From contig CAMWRO010000014.1 of the NCBI GenBank assembly GCA_947176615.1, forward strand, positions 1 through 23,327: a DNA stretch of 23,327 nt, read 5' to 3'. Made by a program: the position numbers and the translations under genes. Positions 14,830 to 22,399 of this stretch are shown one piece after another. Positions within the stretch are counted from its first letter, which is position 1, and the number at the start of each line of letters is the position of its first letter. Origin of the DNA: an uncultured Porphyromonadaceae bacterium. GTDB lineage: Bacteria > Bacteroidota > Bacteroidia > Bacteroidales > Muribaculaceae. The notes beneath the pieces are model-generated. The model was given only the letters and a program-made list of their open reading frames with translations. It ran no database searches and was not told the origin of the DNA.

Positions 14830-16920
14830 TTAGAATTGCTTGTAGAAACCTGAGTCAGATTCGGAGTTGTGCAGCTGCTTGTCGGGGGTTTTTATCTGCT
14901 TTCCGTGAGAGAAAAAATAGGTGAAGGTGAGTTCAACCATGTTTTTGGAAAAGTCGGTGGCTTGGACACTCGACATGTGGAAGTCACCTTTGTCAATATA
15001 TGTCTTGGGGAAAGTGTGTGGGGCGTAGTAGTAATTGATACCCGCCGAAATGGATTTATGTTTCCATTCGGCTCCCACAATGCCGGTCGTGTAGGTCTTG
15101 ACACAGAAATCTCCGCTGTAGTTTTTGGATGGGGCGCTGATACCCATTTTGCCGGTCCATTCGCCAAACATCAGATAAATCCACCCGGTGAAACTGTGTG
15201 CAGGTTGTGATTGGGAATAATATTTGCGGTAGGTGAAACTGTAGGAGGGCATCAGAGACAGCCATTTGACTGGGGTATAGCTCGGGGAGAGGGAGAATGT
15301 GTAGCGATTTTGCGACTCAACCTGTAGAGGCATACTGATGTAGTTGTCACCTTCCTTTACGACTGCGGTTTCAAATGGTGAAAAACTGCGGCGGAACTGC
15401 AGTGTGGATTTCAGATACAACTTGTTGTCGGGGGTAGAGTAGATAAATGTCAAGGCGGCGTTGAAAAAGTCGTAGGGTTTCAGTGAGGGATTGCCGGACG
15501 AATAATAGCGGTAGTCCCACTGCGTGTAACTGTCGGCAAGCATACCGGCTTGCGGGTATGTGCGGCTGTAGTATGTCGAAAACTGCAATGTCGCCCTTCG
15601 CGACGGGGTGTAGGTCAGCATCAGGTAAGGACGCGGAATGATGTAAAAATCATTCTTTCCGCTGACACGGCGATAATCTCTGAGACTCAGGGTAAGACTT
15701 GCGTAATAGCTGAATTTGCCTCCCGGGATATAGCCTGAATAGTCGGTGGCGAGTGACGCGCCCGAATAATCGACTATCGATGGCGATGCATCGTTCATGC
15801 GCTGGCGGGTTTTATAATAGGTATAGAAACCGCTCACGCTCCAGTAGCCGCGGCCGATGCGTGTGTTATAGCTGATTTCACTCTGCAATGAGTAGGAGTT
15901 ATTGCGCAAGTCAGTTAGCATACGCTCTGTCGGAACGATGGGAGATTCTGTGTCAAAACTTGATTTCAGGTCATTGACCGAGTGATGGTAGAAGTAGCTG
16001 TTTACAACATTGACGGCAAGCCACTTGTGTTTTGAAAAATAATGGTGGTAATAAAGGTCGAGCGATATGCTGTTGGCGTGATAATCATTGTCATACACCC
16101 GGTTGCCCGACAGGGTCGTGCCGTCGACTGTCGCGGTTGCGTGTTGTGGAAAATAATTCAGGGTATAACCGTTGTTGTAGTTGACATTGGCATAGAAAAG
16201 GTTTCCGCCTCGGTTGTGTTTCCACGTCAGGCTCGCCGTGTGGTTGAGACCGTGGTCTTTTCCTGCCCCCTTTATGCCGGCATAGTCATATCTCTCGTCA
16301 CCGTAGTCATAGGTCTGATTGATGCGCTCACCCGATGTGCGGCGGTAGCCGAGATTGTAGTATGCCGAGACATAATTCGTAGAGTCAAGATAGTTCAGCG
16401 TGATGTAGTTGCCACCGTTAAGGGTCGTGACCGAATTGAGGGTGTTGAGATAGGCCGAATAGAAGGCCTCCTTGGGTCGACGGGTCACGACATCGAGCAC
16501 CACCGATGCCCCTTGAACCGAATAACGGGCGGGTGCGGGGTCATAGAACACCAGTTTTGCAATGTTTTCGGGACGCACGGCCATCAACTCCTTATAAGAG
16601 GCCGATTTCCCGTCGATGAGCAGGAAAATCGGAGTCCCTTCGGGGGTTGTGAGCTGGTCTCCCATTATCGGTTTGCGGAATTGCGGCAATGAAGATATTG
16701 CATCCAAAGCGTTTGTCCCGTAGTTGCGGTTGCGCTCGGGCATGAAGATTTCCATGCGGTTGGCAAATGTTTTTATGGTCGGTGCCGACACATATACCTC
16801 GCCGAGGACAGTGGTGGTATCAGAGGCGATGCTGTCCGATACCGCCACATCCGCGCAGATGTGTTCCGCGAAAATAGCGCTTATTGCAAAAAGGAGAAAT
16901 CGGAGTGATTTTTGAGTCAT
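14830..16920 (-). CDS. TonB-receptor-like outer-membrane barrel, second operon gene (barrel B)
   Basis: This 696-residue protein has a signal peptide ending near HICAD, then a plug-type start (TTVLGEVYVSAPTIKTF) with LDAISSLPQFRK and IFLLIDGKSASYKELM, then YDPAPARYSVQGASVVLDVV leading into the barrel. It lines up clearly with barrel A over the plug and early strands and has the same length. The final strand (MVELTFTYFF) is followed by a short tail with LHNSESDSGF, matching LNNTDSDNGL in A. It lies 11 bases after barrel A and 13 before barrel C, so one transcript is expected. Its first codons share a 20-base identical stretch with barrel C. No SusD partner; transported molecule unknown. Confidence 0.85.
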   Translation of the reverse strand: MTQKSLRFLLFAISAIFAEHICADVAVSDSIASDTTTVLGEVYVSAPTIKTFANRMEIFMPERNRNYGTNALDAISSLPQFRKPIMGDQLTTPEGTPIFLLIDGKSASYKELMAVRPENIAKLVFYDPAPARYSVQGASVVLDVVTRRPKEAFYSAYLNTLNSVTTLNGGNYITLNYLDSTNYVSAYYNLGYRRTSGERINQTYDYGDERYDYAGIKGAGKDHGLNHTASLTWKHNRGGNLFYANVNYNNGYTLNYFPQHATATVDGTTLSGNRVYDNDYHANSISLDLYYHHYFSKHKWLAVNVVNSYFYHHSVNDLKSSFDTESPIVPTERMLTDLRNNSYSLQSEISYNTRIGRGYWSVSGFYTYYKTRQRMNDASPSIVDYSGASLATDYSGYIPGGKFSYYASLTLSLRDYRRVSGKNDFYIIPRPYLMLTYTPSRRATLQFSTYYSRTYPQAGMLADSYTQWDYRYYSSGNPSLKPYDFFNAALTFIYSTPDNKLYLKSTLQFRRSFSPFETAVVKEGDNYISMPLQVESQNRYTFSLSPSYTPVKWLSLMPSYSFTYRKYYSQSQPAHSFTGWIYLMFGEWTGKMGISAPSKNYSGDFCVKTYTTGIVGAEWKHKSISAGINYYYAPHTFPKTYIDKGDFHMSSVQATDFSKNMVELTFTYFFSHGKQIKTPDKQLHNSESDSGFYKQF
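16892..16911 (-). repeat. 20-bp repeat at the 5' end of barrel B (copy 2)
   Basis: The second copy of the 20-base sequence described at 14788-14807, again just after the start codon and in the same reading frame (KSLRFLL). Confidence 0.9.
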
Positions 16921-16931
16921 TGAAAGATGAA

Positions 16932-19022
16932 TTATTTTGAACCGGCCGTGGTTTCTTTGGTCAATCCGTTGTCAGAGTCGGTATTGTTCAAGTCTTTCCG
17001 TGAGTGGCGGTAATATCGGCCGTTATTGAAGAAATAGGTGAATGTCACTGTGAGATTTTTGCGCGGGGTGTTCAGGACTACCTTGTCGGTGTAGTCAAAG
17101 CCGTCGCCCCATGCGCGATTGGTATAATGTCGTTGATAGTGATAGTTCAGGCCGATGGAAAATGAGTTGTGTTTCCATCTTATGTTGGCATCGGTCTGAC
17201 TCCCTTCGCGCATGGATGTGTCGCCGTCCATATTTGTAAACGGCGAGTTGTAGGCTACCGAGCCTTCCCATTCTCCCACCGTAACCCACACGGCCATACC
17301 CGGATGGTGGTTTGTGTGGGTGATTTTCCTGCCGGGCACGCGGTAGGCAGTGTGAATAATCTCATAGTAAGGCATCATTCTCAACCAGTCGGTGGGAGAA
17401 TAAGTCAGGTTGAGATTAAGACTGAGATCATTGGAGTGGTCGATATTGGCGGGGCGTTTCATAAATACAGCCTGATTCCAGCCGTCAATTGTGGCTTCAG
17501 AAATCAAGGGCATAAATGGATGACGAGTGTAAACGTAGGTCAGCGTCGGTGCAAGATACAGCTTTTGATTCTTGGAGAGGTATTCCCATCTCAGCTCGTT
17601 GCGTATCGCGGTGCCCGGTTTAAGGTCAGGATTACCGACCGAGTAATATTTTAAATCAATCGCGACCGGGTTGTCGGTAAACATACCGATAGATGGCGTT
17701 GTGGCATCAATTTTTGACACGAGGCGTAACGACATTGCGCGCGAGACATAGGAGAGAGTTATGCGCGGGGTGGGATGGAAGTAATTCCGGCTTATGCCGT
17801 AGCCGCGGCGAGAAATCAGTGTCCCGGCCAAGGTCGCGGACAGTCCGAATTCGTTTATTTGTCGCTGATATGTGACACCGGCAAGACCGTAGTTGTCATA
17901 TATGTGGGATGGATGTTCATTTATCCGGTCATATTGATTCAATTGTTTATAGCGGTAATATCCGTTGACGGCGAGTCGTCCACCCGACAAAGGTGTTGAA
18001 TAGGTGGCTTGCGAGATGATGGAATAATTGTAGTTGCCGAATGCCGAAAGCAGTTGGGTTGGCGCTGTGAATATTTCCGGCTGATAGATGAGTTGCCGGA
18101 TATTTTCGGAGTTGGACGTCGATGTGCTGTAAGTGTTCACGACATTGACCGACAACATGCGTTTCCCACTGAAGTGATGTCTGAAAAAAAGGTCAAGATT
18201 ATAGTTGCGCATGTTGCTGTACAGGCGGTCGGAGATTTCAGTCGTTGTGTTATAATCTGATGCCGTCTGTCGGTTGTTGTCGCGCCCCCATCCGTTGGTG
18301 AGAGATGTGCCGATGAAAAAGAAATTGTTATTCTTCTCATGCTGCCAGTTTAGGTTAGCGCTGTGGATTACCGACTTCGACGAGCCGTCGACTCCCGAGA
18401 AATCTCGCCGCATGTCATCATAGACATAAGAGGTGTTTTCCCGACGGTCTGTGTCATAATTGTAGTTAAACCCGTAGGAGGCCGAGACCATGTTGACAGA
18501 ATCGGCATAGATTCCGAATATGTTATTATTGCCGCTTGGCGACACGACGGCGTTCATCGTGTTGAGCGATGCTATGAAACTCGGTTTGCGCTTGGTTTTC
18601 AGGATAACGTTCATGACCGTTTCGGCCCCTTCCTCCCAGTATTCGGCAGGCGGGTCGGAGTAGAATATGATTTTTTTAATGTCACGGCCCTGCAATCCCA
18701 TCAGTTCGCGCGAAGATGCCTTGCGGCCATTGATGAGGATGAGGATGCTGCGCCCGTCAGAGCGAGTCAGCACGTCGGAATTGAAATCTTTGCGGAACAT
18801 CGGCAGACTTGAAATGGCATCAAGCGCGTTGTTGCCGAATTCAACATTTTTTTTGCTGAGGAAAATTTCGTCGTGATTTCCATAGGCGCGTAGCATTTCC
18901 GATTTGACCTCGACCGTTTTAAGGGTGATGTCAGTCCCCGTGCTGTCATTTTCCACCTCCATTGCGTAACCTGAAAAAGTGGTGGAAAGGATTAAAATGA
19001 CGATGAAAAACCTGAATAACAT
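16932..19022 (-). CDS. TonB-receptor-like outer-membrane barrel, first operon gene (barrel A)
   Basis: The 696-residue product has a signal peptide (about 1-20, FSGYA/ME), a plug region (ITLKTVEVKSEM, LDAISSLPMFRK, ILILINGRKASSREL) and FYSDPPAEYWEEGAETVMNV before a large barrel. It ends LTVTFTYFFNNG plus a roughly 30-residue polar tail (YRHSRKDLNNTDSDNGL). The architecture is that of TonB-dependent-receptor-like proteins of the Bacteroidota OMP beta-barrel family, without the usual N-terminal carboxypeptidase-like domain. It heads a three-gene operon driven by a good promoter 35 bases upstream. A membrane-bound regulator and a small secreted-peptide ORF lie directly upstream on the same strand. 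Cargo is not predictable. Confidence 0.85.
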   Translation of the reverse strand: MLFRFFIVILILSTTFSGYAMEVENDSTGTDITLKTVEVKSEMLRAYGNHDEIFLSKKNVEFGNNALDAISSLPMFRKDFNSDVLTRSDGRSILILINGRKASSRELMGLQGRDIKKIIFYSDPPAEYWEEGAETVMNVILKTKRKPSFIASLNTMNAVVSPSGNNNIFGIYADSVNMVSASYGFNYNYDTDRRENTSYVYDDMRRDFSGVDGSSKSVIHSANLNWQHEKNNNFFFIGTSLTNGWGRDNNRQTASDYNTTTEISDRLYSNMRNYNLDLFFRHHFSGKRMLSVNVVNTYSTSTSNSENIRQLIYQPEIFTAPTQLLSAFGNYNYSIISQATYSTPLSGGRLAVNGYYRYKQLNQYDRINEHPSHIYDNYGLAGVTYQRQINEFGLSATLAGTLISRRGYGISRNYFHPTPRITLSYVSRAMSLRLVSKIDATTPSIGMFTDNPVAIDLKYYSVGNPDLKPGTAIRNELRWEYLSKNQKLYLAPTLTYVYTRHPFMPLISEATIDGWNQAVFMKRPANIDHSNDLSLNLNLTYSPTDWLRMMPYYEIIHTAYRVPGRKITHTNHHPGMAVWVTVGEWEGSVAYNSPFTNMDGDTSMREGSQTDANIRWKHNSFSIGLNYHYQRHYTNRAWGDGFDYTDKVVLNTPRKNLTVTFTYFFNNGRYYRHSRKDLNNTDSDNGLTKETTAGSK

Positions 19023-19056
19023 AGTAAGTGATTTTGTGATTTGTAAGAGTATTCTG

Positions 19057-19087
19057 CAAATATAAACTAAATATTAGTAAATGCAAA
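19057..19087 (-). promoter_or_regulatory. promoter of the triple-barrel operon
   Basis: On the minus strand TTTG (19087-19084) and TATATTTG (19064-19057) match both elements of the Bacteroidota consensus with a 19-base spacer. Transcription would begin near 19051, leaving a leader of about 30 bases. The promoter overlaps the last codons of the small secreted-peptide ORF. Confidence 0.7.
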
Positions 19088-19246
19088 ACATTTAGTTGAA
19101 ATTATTAACCTGTTCGTCGATGGATTCAATGATTGATTGTTCAATATCATTGTCGACATGTTGCATTTTCCATTGTCGGCAAAAGCAATAAATGATGAGG
19201 ATAATGCGATTAGAAACGCGAGCAATAGTTTAGAAAGTTTTGCCAT
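19067..19246 (-). CDS. small secreted-peptide ORF (59 residues)
   Basis: ATG at 19246 opens a 59-residue frame ending with TAG at 19067. The first 23 residues (MAKLSKLLLAFLIALSSSFI, then AFA) form a textbook signal peptide with two lysines, a hydrophobic core and cleavage at AFA/DN. The predicted mature peptide of about 36 residues has two cysteines (28 and 53) and is otherwise polar. An exact -7 element lies upstream and the start has an A-rich context usual in this phylum. It sits between the regulator and the barrel operon. An overlapping frame reads QWKMQHVDNDIEQSIIESID to a TAA, so a frameshifted longer ancestor is possible. No homologue recognised. Confidence 0.5.
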   Translation of the reverse strand: MAKLSKLLLAFLIALSSSFIAFADNGKCNMSTMILNNQSLNPSTNRLIISTKCFAFTNI

Positions 19247-19480
19247 TGTTTTTAAGTGTTAGTGTTGTCGCAAAGTTAGATACATTTGGGAAGACATACA
19301 CTAAAAATGGACGGTGAAAAATCTCTCACGAGGTCTTTTATGATCGTTGTAATGTTTTAATAGTCAGTGTGTTATGCTTGTGGAGAAAATTGTGATTCTC
19401 TCACGCTTGTAAATAGCTGATATTCAGCGGATTATGAATAGAGGTGAGGAATGTTGTGCAATGTGGTGAATTTCAGGTAT
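19247..19480. other. intergenic region between regulator and secreted-peptide ORF
   Basis: AT-rich DNA with no convincing gene. It holds the -7 element noted at 19271, a 9-bp direct repeat TCTCTCACG at 19322-19330 and 19397-19405 (75 bases apart), and a weak inverted repeat GCTGA/TCAGC near 19418-19430. These are the best candidates for binding sites of the adjacent regulator, but nothing proves it. Confidence 0.4.
19271..19278 (-). promoter_or_regulatory. -7 element before the small secreted-peptide ORF
   Basis: Minus-strand TAACTTTG matches TAnnTTTG exactly, 24 bases before the ATG at 19246. The -33 region only offers TTTAG about 22 bases upstream, a weak match. Confidence 0.5.
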
Positions 19481-21157
19481 TTACGAGAAACGTGATTCAA
19501 AAGTCTCTTTGTCTGCCGCGTCTGTCTCGGTGATGCGTTTCTTTAGGCGAGACTTGAGGCGGTAGACGTTGTTGATGTCTTCGCCAAGGAATAAGGCTAT
19601 TTCGGGAGCGGAAAATTTTGCCACCAAGCAGCAGAACAGCCGGCACTCGCGCTCGGTGAGGTTGGCGATTTCGTCGCGCAGCCGAGATATGATGTTGTCG
19701 TGCAGGGAGTCGATAATGTGTTCAAATTTTGTAAATGTCTCGTCGGTTGGGCGGTTTTCCTCCAAGAGTTTCAATGTGTCGCGCTCGATTTTGGCTGTTT
19801 TACTTTTGTCGGAAGCGATGGAGGACTGATAGGAAATCTGCCGGCAGATTTTGCTCACAAGCGCGATTTGGTCCTTGAACAGGGAGAGGGTTTCGATACC
19901 GGCGTTGCTGACATGGGTCAACTGGTCGGTGTTGCCGTTGCGCAGCTGTTCAAACCGCTCGTTGAGTTCAAAGAGCATTCTGATGTTTTCGGCAATCCTT
20001 AGATTTTTGACTGTGATGGTATGTCTTATATATATGAATATAATAATGGCGATAAATAGGGTGGAAAATATCAGCGTCAGGATTATGAATCGGGATTTTT
20101 CAAGCTGTTGCCTTGTCCTGACATTTTCCTCCTTGAAATAGTCGCGTTGCGCGATAGCCGCCGACTGGATATAGGCTTTCGTCACGAGCCGATTCTGAAT
20201 GTGCTGACATTCCTCAAGGGCATTCATAGCCTCTATGAGCCTGTCGTTGTCAATTGCGATATAATATTTCTCAGAAAAGAGTTCAAGGCTGTCAGCGCTA
20301 TTGGTCAGGCAATTTTCAGCTTTGGAAAAATAATATGTGCAACTGTCCTCATTGTTGAGGTAGTGATAACTTGCACCAAGCCTTATATAAACGATGGAAT
20401 TGAGGAAGAACGGAAACTCGTGAATAAGATAGTTGAAATGCTTTTTTGCATTGACATAATCATTTAATAAATAAAAGGAGGAACATTTTAATTCCAACGA
20501 GTATGCCATGCATGCGGAATCATTAACCTCCCGTGCCATGAATAAGGCGGAATCGGCTAATTCAATTGTCCGTTCCGGTTTGCTGAGGCGGGCGAGGTCG
20601 GCAAGTGCATATCTGATAAACTTCGGGTCGCCGTGTCGGGAAAAATGATACAGGCTTTTTTGTGAATATTGCTCGCCGTCAGGAGTCATTGATGTTTCGC
20701 TGTAGACATCCGCCAGACCGCGGTAAATAAGGCCGAGGAAGAAGTGGTCGTTGAGACGGAGGGCGATTTTTTCGGCATCGGTATAGTGTTTTGTGGCGGC
20801 GGGGAGCTTGTTGGCGTACTGACAAATCCGGGCGAGATAGTAGAGGGCGCGCATGTGCTCGACGGTGGAGTCGGGGCGGTAGTAGTCGACGGCAACGCGG
20901 ATGAGCGAGTCGTCATCGACGTGGAGGCCGCATTTTATCTGCGCGGTGGTGTAGGCGAGGGCATACCTCGCCGGGGTCTCCCACCCGTGCAGACGCTCCG
21001 GGTCGACCTCCTGAAGTAGCGCGAAGGCCGAGTCGGGACAAGTCTCAACGACCGCCTCGGCCGCGTCGATGCGGTCGAGAGCGTCGCGCGAGTTGCATGC
21101 GGTGACACATGCGACAATCGTGACAAGCGCCAGAACGATGTAGAATAATCGGGACAT
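19481..21157 (-). CDS. membrane-anchored TPR regulator with LuxR-type HTH
   Basis: From ATG 21157 the product is 558 residues: a lipoprotein-like signal (lipobox VTAC, C21), helical TPR-like repeats (about 60-340: MRALYYLARICQYANKLPAA, FFLGLIYRGLADVYSETS and similar), a transmembrane helix at 356-378, a coiled-coil-like segment (385-410), and a C-terminal LuxR/GerE-type helix-turn-helix (about 499-545: LTERECRLFCCLVAKFSAPE). The expected topology is periplasmic sensor, single membrane pass, cytoplasmic DNA-binding domain. The frame is open to 21313, but that extension lacks a signal peptide, overlaps carA, and crosses the likely promoter. Being next to and codirectional with the barrel operon, it is the obvious candidate regulator. 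Confidence 0.85.
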   Translation of the reverse strand: MSRLFYIVLALVTIVACVTACNSRDALDRIDAAEAVVETCPDSAFALLQEVDPERLHGWETPARYALAYTTAQIKCGLHVDDDSLIRVAVDYYRPDSTVEHMRALYYLARICQYANKLPAATKHYTDAEKIALRLNDHFFLGLIYRGLADVYSETSMTPDGEQYSQKSLYHFSRHGDPKFIRYALADLARLSKPERTIELADSALFMAREVNDSACMAYSLELKCSSFYLLNDYVNAKKHFNYLIHEFPFFLNSIVYIRLGASYHYLNNEDSCTYYFSKAENCLTNSADSLELFSEKYYIAIDNDRLIEAMNALEECQHIQNRLVTKAYIQSAAIAQRDYFKEENVRTRQQLEKSRFIILTLIFSTLFIAIIIFIYIRHTITVKNLRIAENIRMLFELNERFEQLRNGNTDQLTHVSNAGIETLSLFKDQIALVSKICRQISYQSSIASDKSKTAKIERDTLKLLEENRPTDETFTKFEHIIDSLHDNIISRLRDEIANLTERECRLFCCLVAKFSAPEIALFLGEDINNVYRLKSRLKKRITETDAADKETFESRFS

Positions 21158-21164
21158 TTCGTCA

Positions 21165-21172
21165 CAAAGGTA
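21165..21172 (-). promoter_or_regulatory. -7 element of the regulator gene
   Basis: Minus-strand TACCTTTG matches TAnnTTTG and ends only 8 bases before the ATG at 21157, implying an almost leaderless message. It also excludes the in-frame ATG at 21184 as the start for this promoter. Confidence 0.5.
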
Positions 21173-21211
21173 GTAAATTTTCATGTAAAGCCGACGGTTT
21201 GCGGCCCGACG

Positions 21212-21243
21212 TTTGGCGGTGTGGCAAAATTGTCGTAAATTTG
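21212..21243 (+). promoter_or_regulatory. carAB promoter
   Basis: TTTG at 21212-21215, a 20-base spacer and TAAATTTG at 21236-21243 give an exact match to the Bacteroidota promoter consensus. The predicted leader is about 50 bases. No PyrR-type attenuator hairpin or terminator was seen in it. Confidence 0.75.
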
Positions 21244-21300
21244 CACGGTTTTCTCGATAGAGCGAGCCACCAATAATTATCAAATACTCCATTCTATCGT

Positions 21301-22371
21301 ATGCGACAAACAAAGCGAGCCTTTCTGATTCTTGAAGACGGCACCACCTTTGAGGGAAAGTCTTTTGGCTACGAGACTTCGACTGCCGGTGAAGTAGTTT
21401 TCAACACTGCTATGACGGGTTATCCCGAAAGCCTTACCGACCCGTCTTATCAGGGTCAGATTCTCGTCACCACCTATCCCATTCTCGGCAATTACGGCGT
21501 GCCCCCGCGGCGTGAGAAAGATGACGTCAGCGAATACTATGAGAGCGACAGCATCCACTGCCGCGCAATCGTGGCTCAGGATTATTCCCACGAGCACAGC
21601 CACTGGCAGGCCGACCGCTCTCTCGCCGACTGGCTCAAAGAGGAAAAAATCCCCGGAATCTATGGTATCGACACCCGCGCGCTGACCAAGCACCTGCGCG
21701 AGCACGGCTCGATGCTCGGCAAAATCATCGTCGAGGGCCAGCCCGACGTGGAGTTTTACGACCCCAACAAGGAGAACCTCGTGGCCCGCGTGAGCTGCAA
21801 GAATGTCGAGATTCACGGCGAAGGCCCCAAGACGGTCGTCCTCGTCGACTGCGGCGTGAAGCACAACATCATCCGCTGCCTGACACGGCGCGGGGTGAAA
21901 GTGGTGCGCGTGCCGTGGAACTATGACTTCACCTCGATACCCTATGACGGCCTGTTTATCTCCAACGGCCCCGGCAACCCCGACATGGCCACCGAGACCG
22001 TCGAGCTGATCCGCAAGGCGATGGAAATCGGCAAGCCCATCTGCGGCATCTGCATGGGCAACCAGCTGCTCGCCAAGGCCGCCGGTGCCAAAACCTACAA
22101 GCTCAAATACGGCCACCGCAGCCACAACCAGCCTGTGCGCCGCGCCGGGACCGAGAGCTGTTTCATCACTTCGCAGAACCACGGCTTTGCCGTAGACAAC
22201 GATACCCTTCCCGCCGACTGGGAACCGCTGTTCATCAACATGAACGACGGTACCAACGAGGGAATCCGCCACAAAGAGAAACCGTTTTTCTCGGCCCAGT
22301 TCCACCCCGAGGCAAGCAGCGGCCCCAAGGATACCGAATTTCTCTTTGACGAGTTTGTAAACATGCTTTAA
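21301..22371 (+). CDS. carA: carbamoyl phosphate synthase small (glutaminase) subunit
   Basis: The 356-residue product has the CarA N-terminal domain (RAFLILEDGTTFEGKSFGYE, EVVFNTAMTGYPESLTDPSY) followed by a class I glutamine amidotransferase domain. The nucleophile is C251 in GICMGNQLL and the catalytic His/Glu are H335 and E337 in FHPEAS. It releases ammonia from glutamine and channels it to CarB for carbamoyl phosphate, the precursor of pyrimidines and arginine. ATG 21301 is the natural start, preceded by a consensus promoter. carB follows after 28 bases, so the two form one transcript. Length and motifs are normal. Confidence 0.97.
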   Translation: MRQTKRAFLILEDGTTFEGKSFGYETSTAGEVVFNTAMTGYPESLTDPSYQGQILVTTYPILGNYGVPPRREKDDVSEYYESDSIHCRAIVAQDYSHEHSHWQADRSLADWLKEEKIPGIYGIDTRALTKHLREHGSMLGKIIVEGQPDVEFYDPNKENLVARVSCKNVEIHGEGPKTVVLVDCGVKHNIIRCLTRRGVKVVRVPWNYDFTSIPYDGLFISNGPGNPDMATETVELIRKAMEIGKPICGICMGNQLLAKAAGAKTYKLKYGHRSHNQPVRRAGTESCFITSQNHGFAVDNDTLPADWEPLFINMNDGTNEGIRHKEKPFFSAQFHPEASSGPKDTEFLFDEFVNML

Positions 22372-22399
22372 TCCCTTTCATTTCACATATCTGACGACC

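Noticed and set aside
11457..19022. A polysaccharide utilisation locus
   Set aside because: A GH43-like enzyme next to receptor-like barrels suggested it, but there is no SusD, the barrels lack the usual N-terminal domain, and the enzyme has its own promoter.
21158..21313. Upstream extension of the TPR regulator to 610 residues
   Set aside because: It overlaps the carA start, lacks a signal peptide, and runs through the -7 element at 21165-21172; the lipoprotein-type signal starts at ATG 21157.
21280..22305. Long minus-strand frame opposite carA
   Set aside because: Shadow created by GC-rich third positions in carA, whose catalytic motifs are unambiguous.
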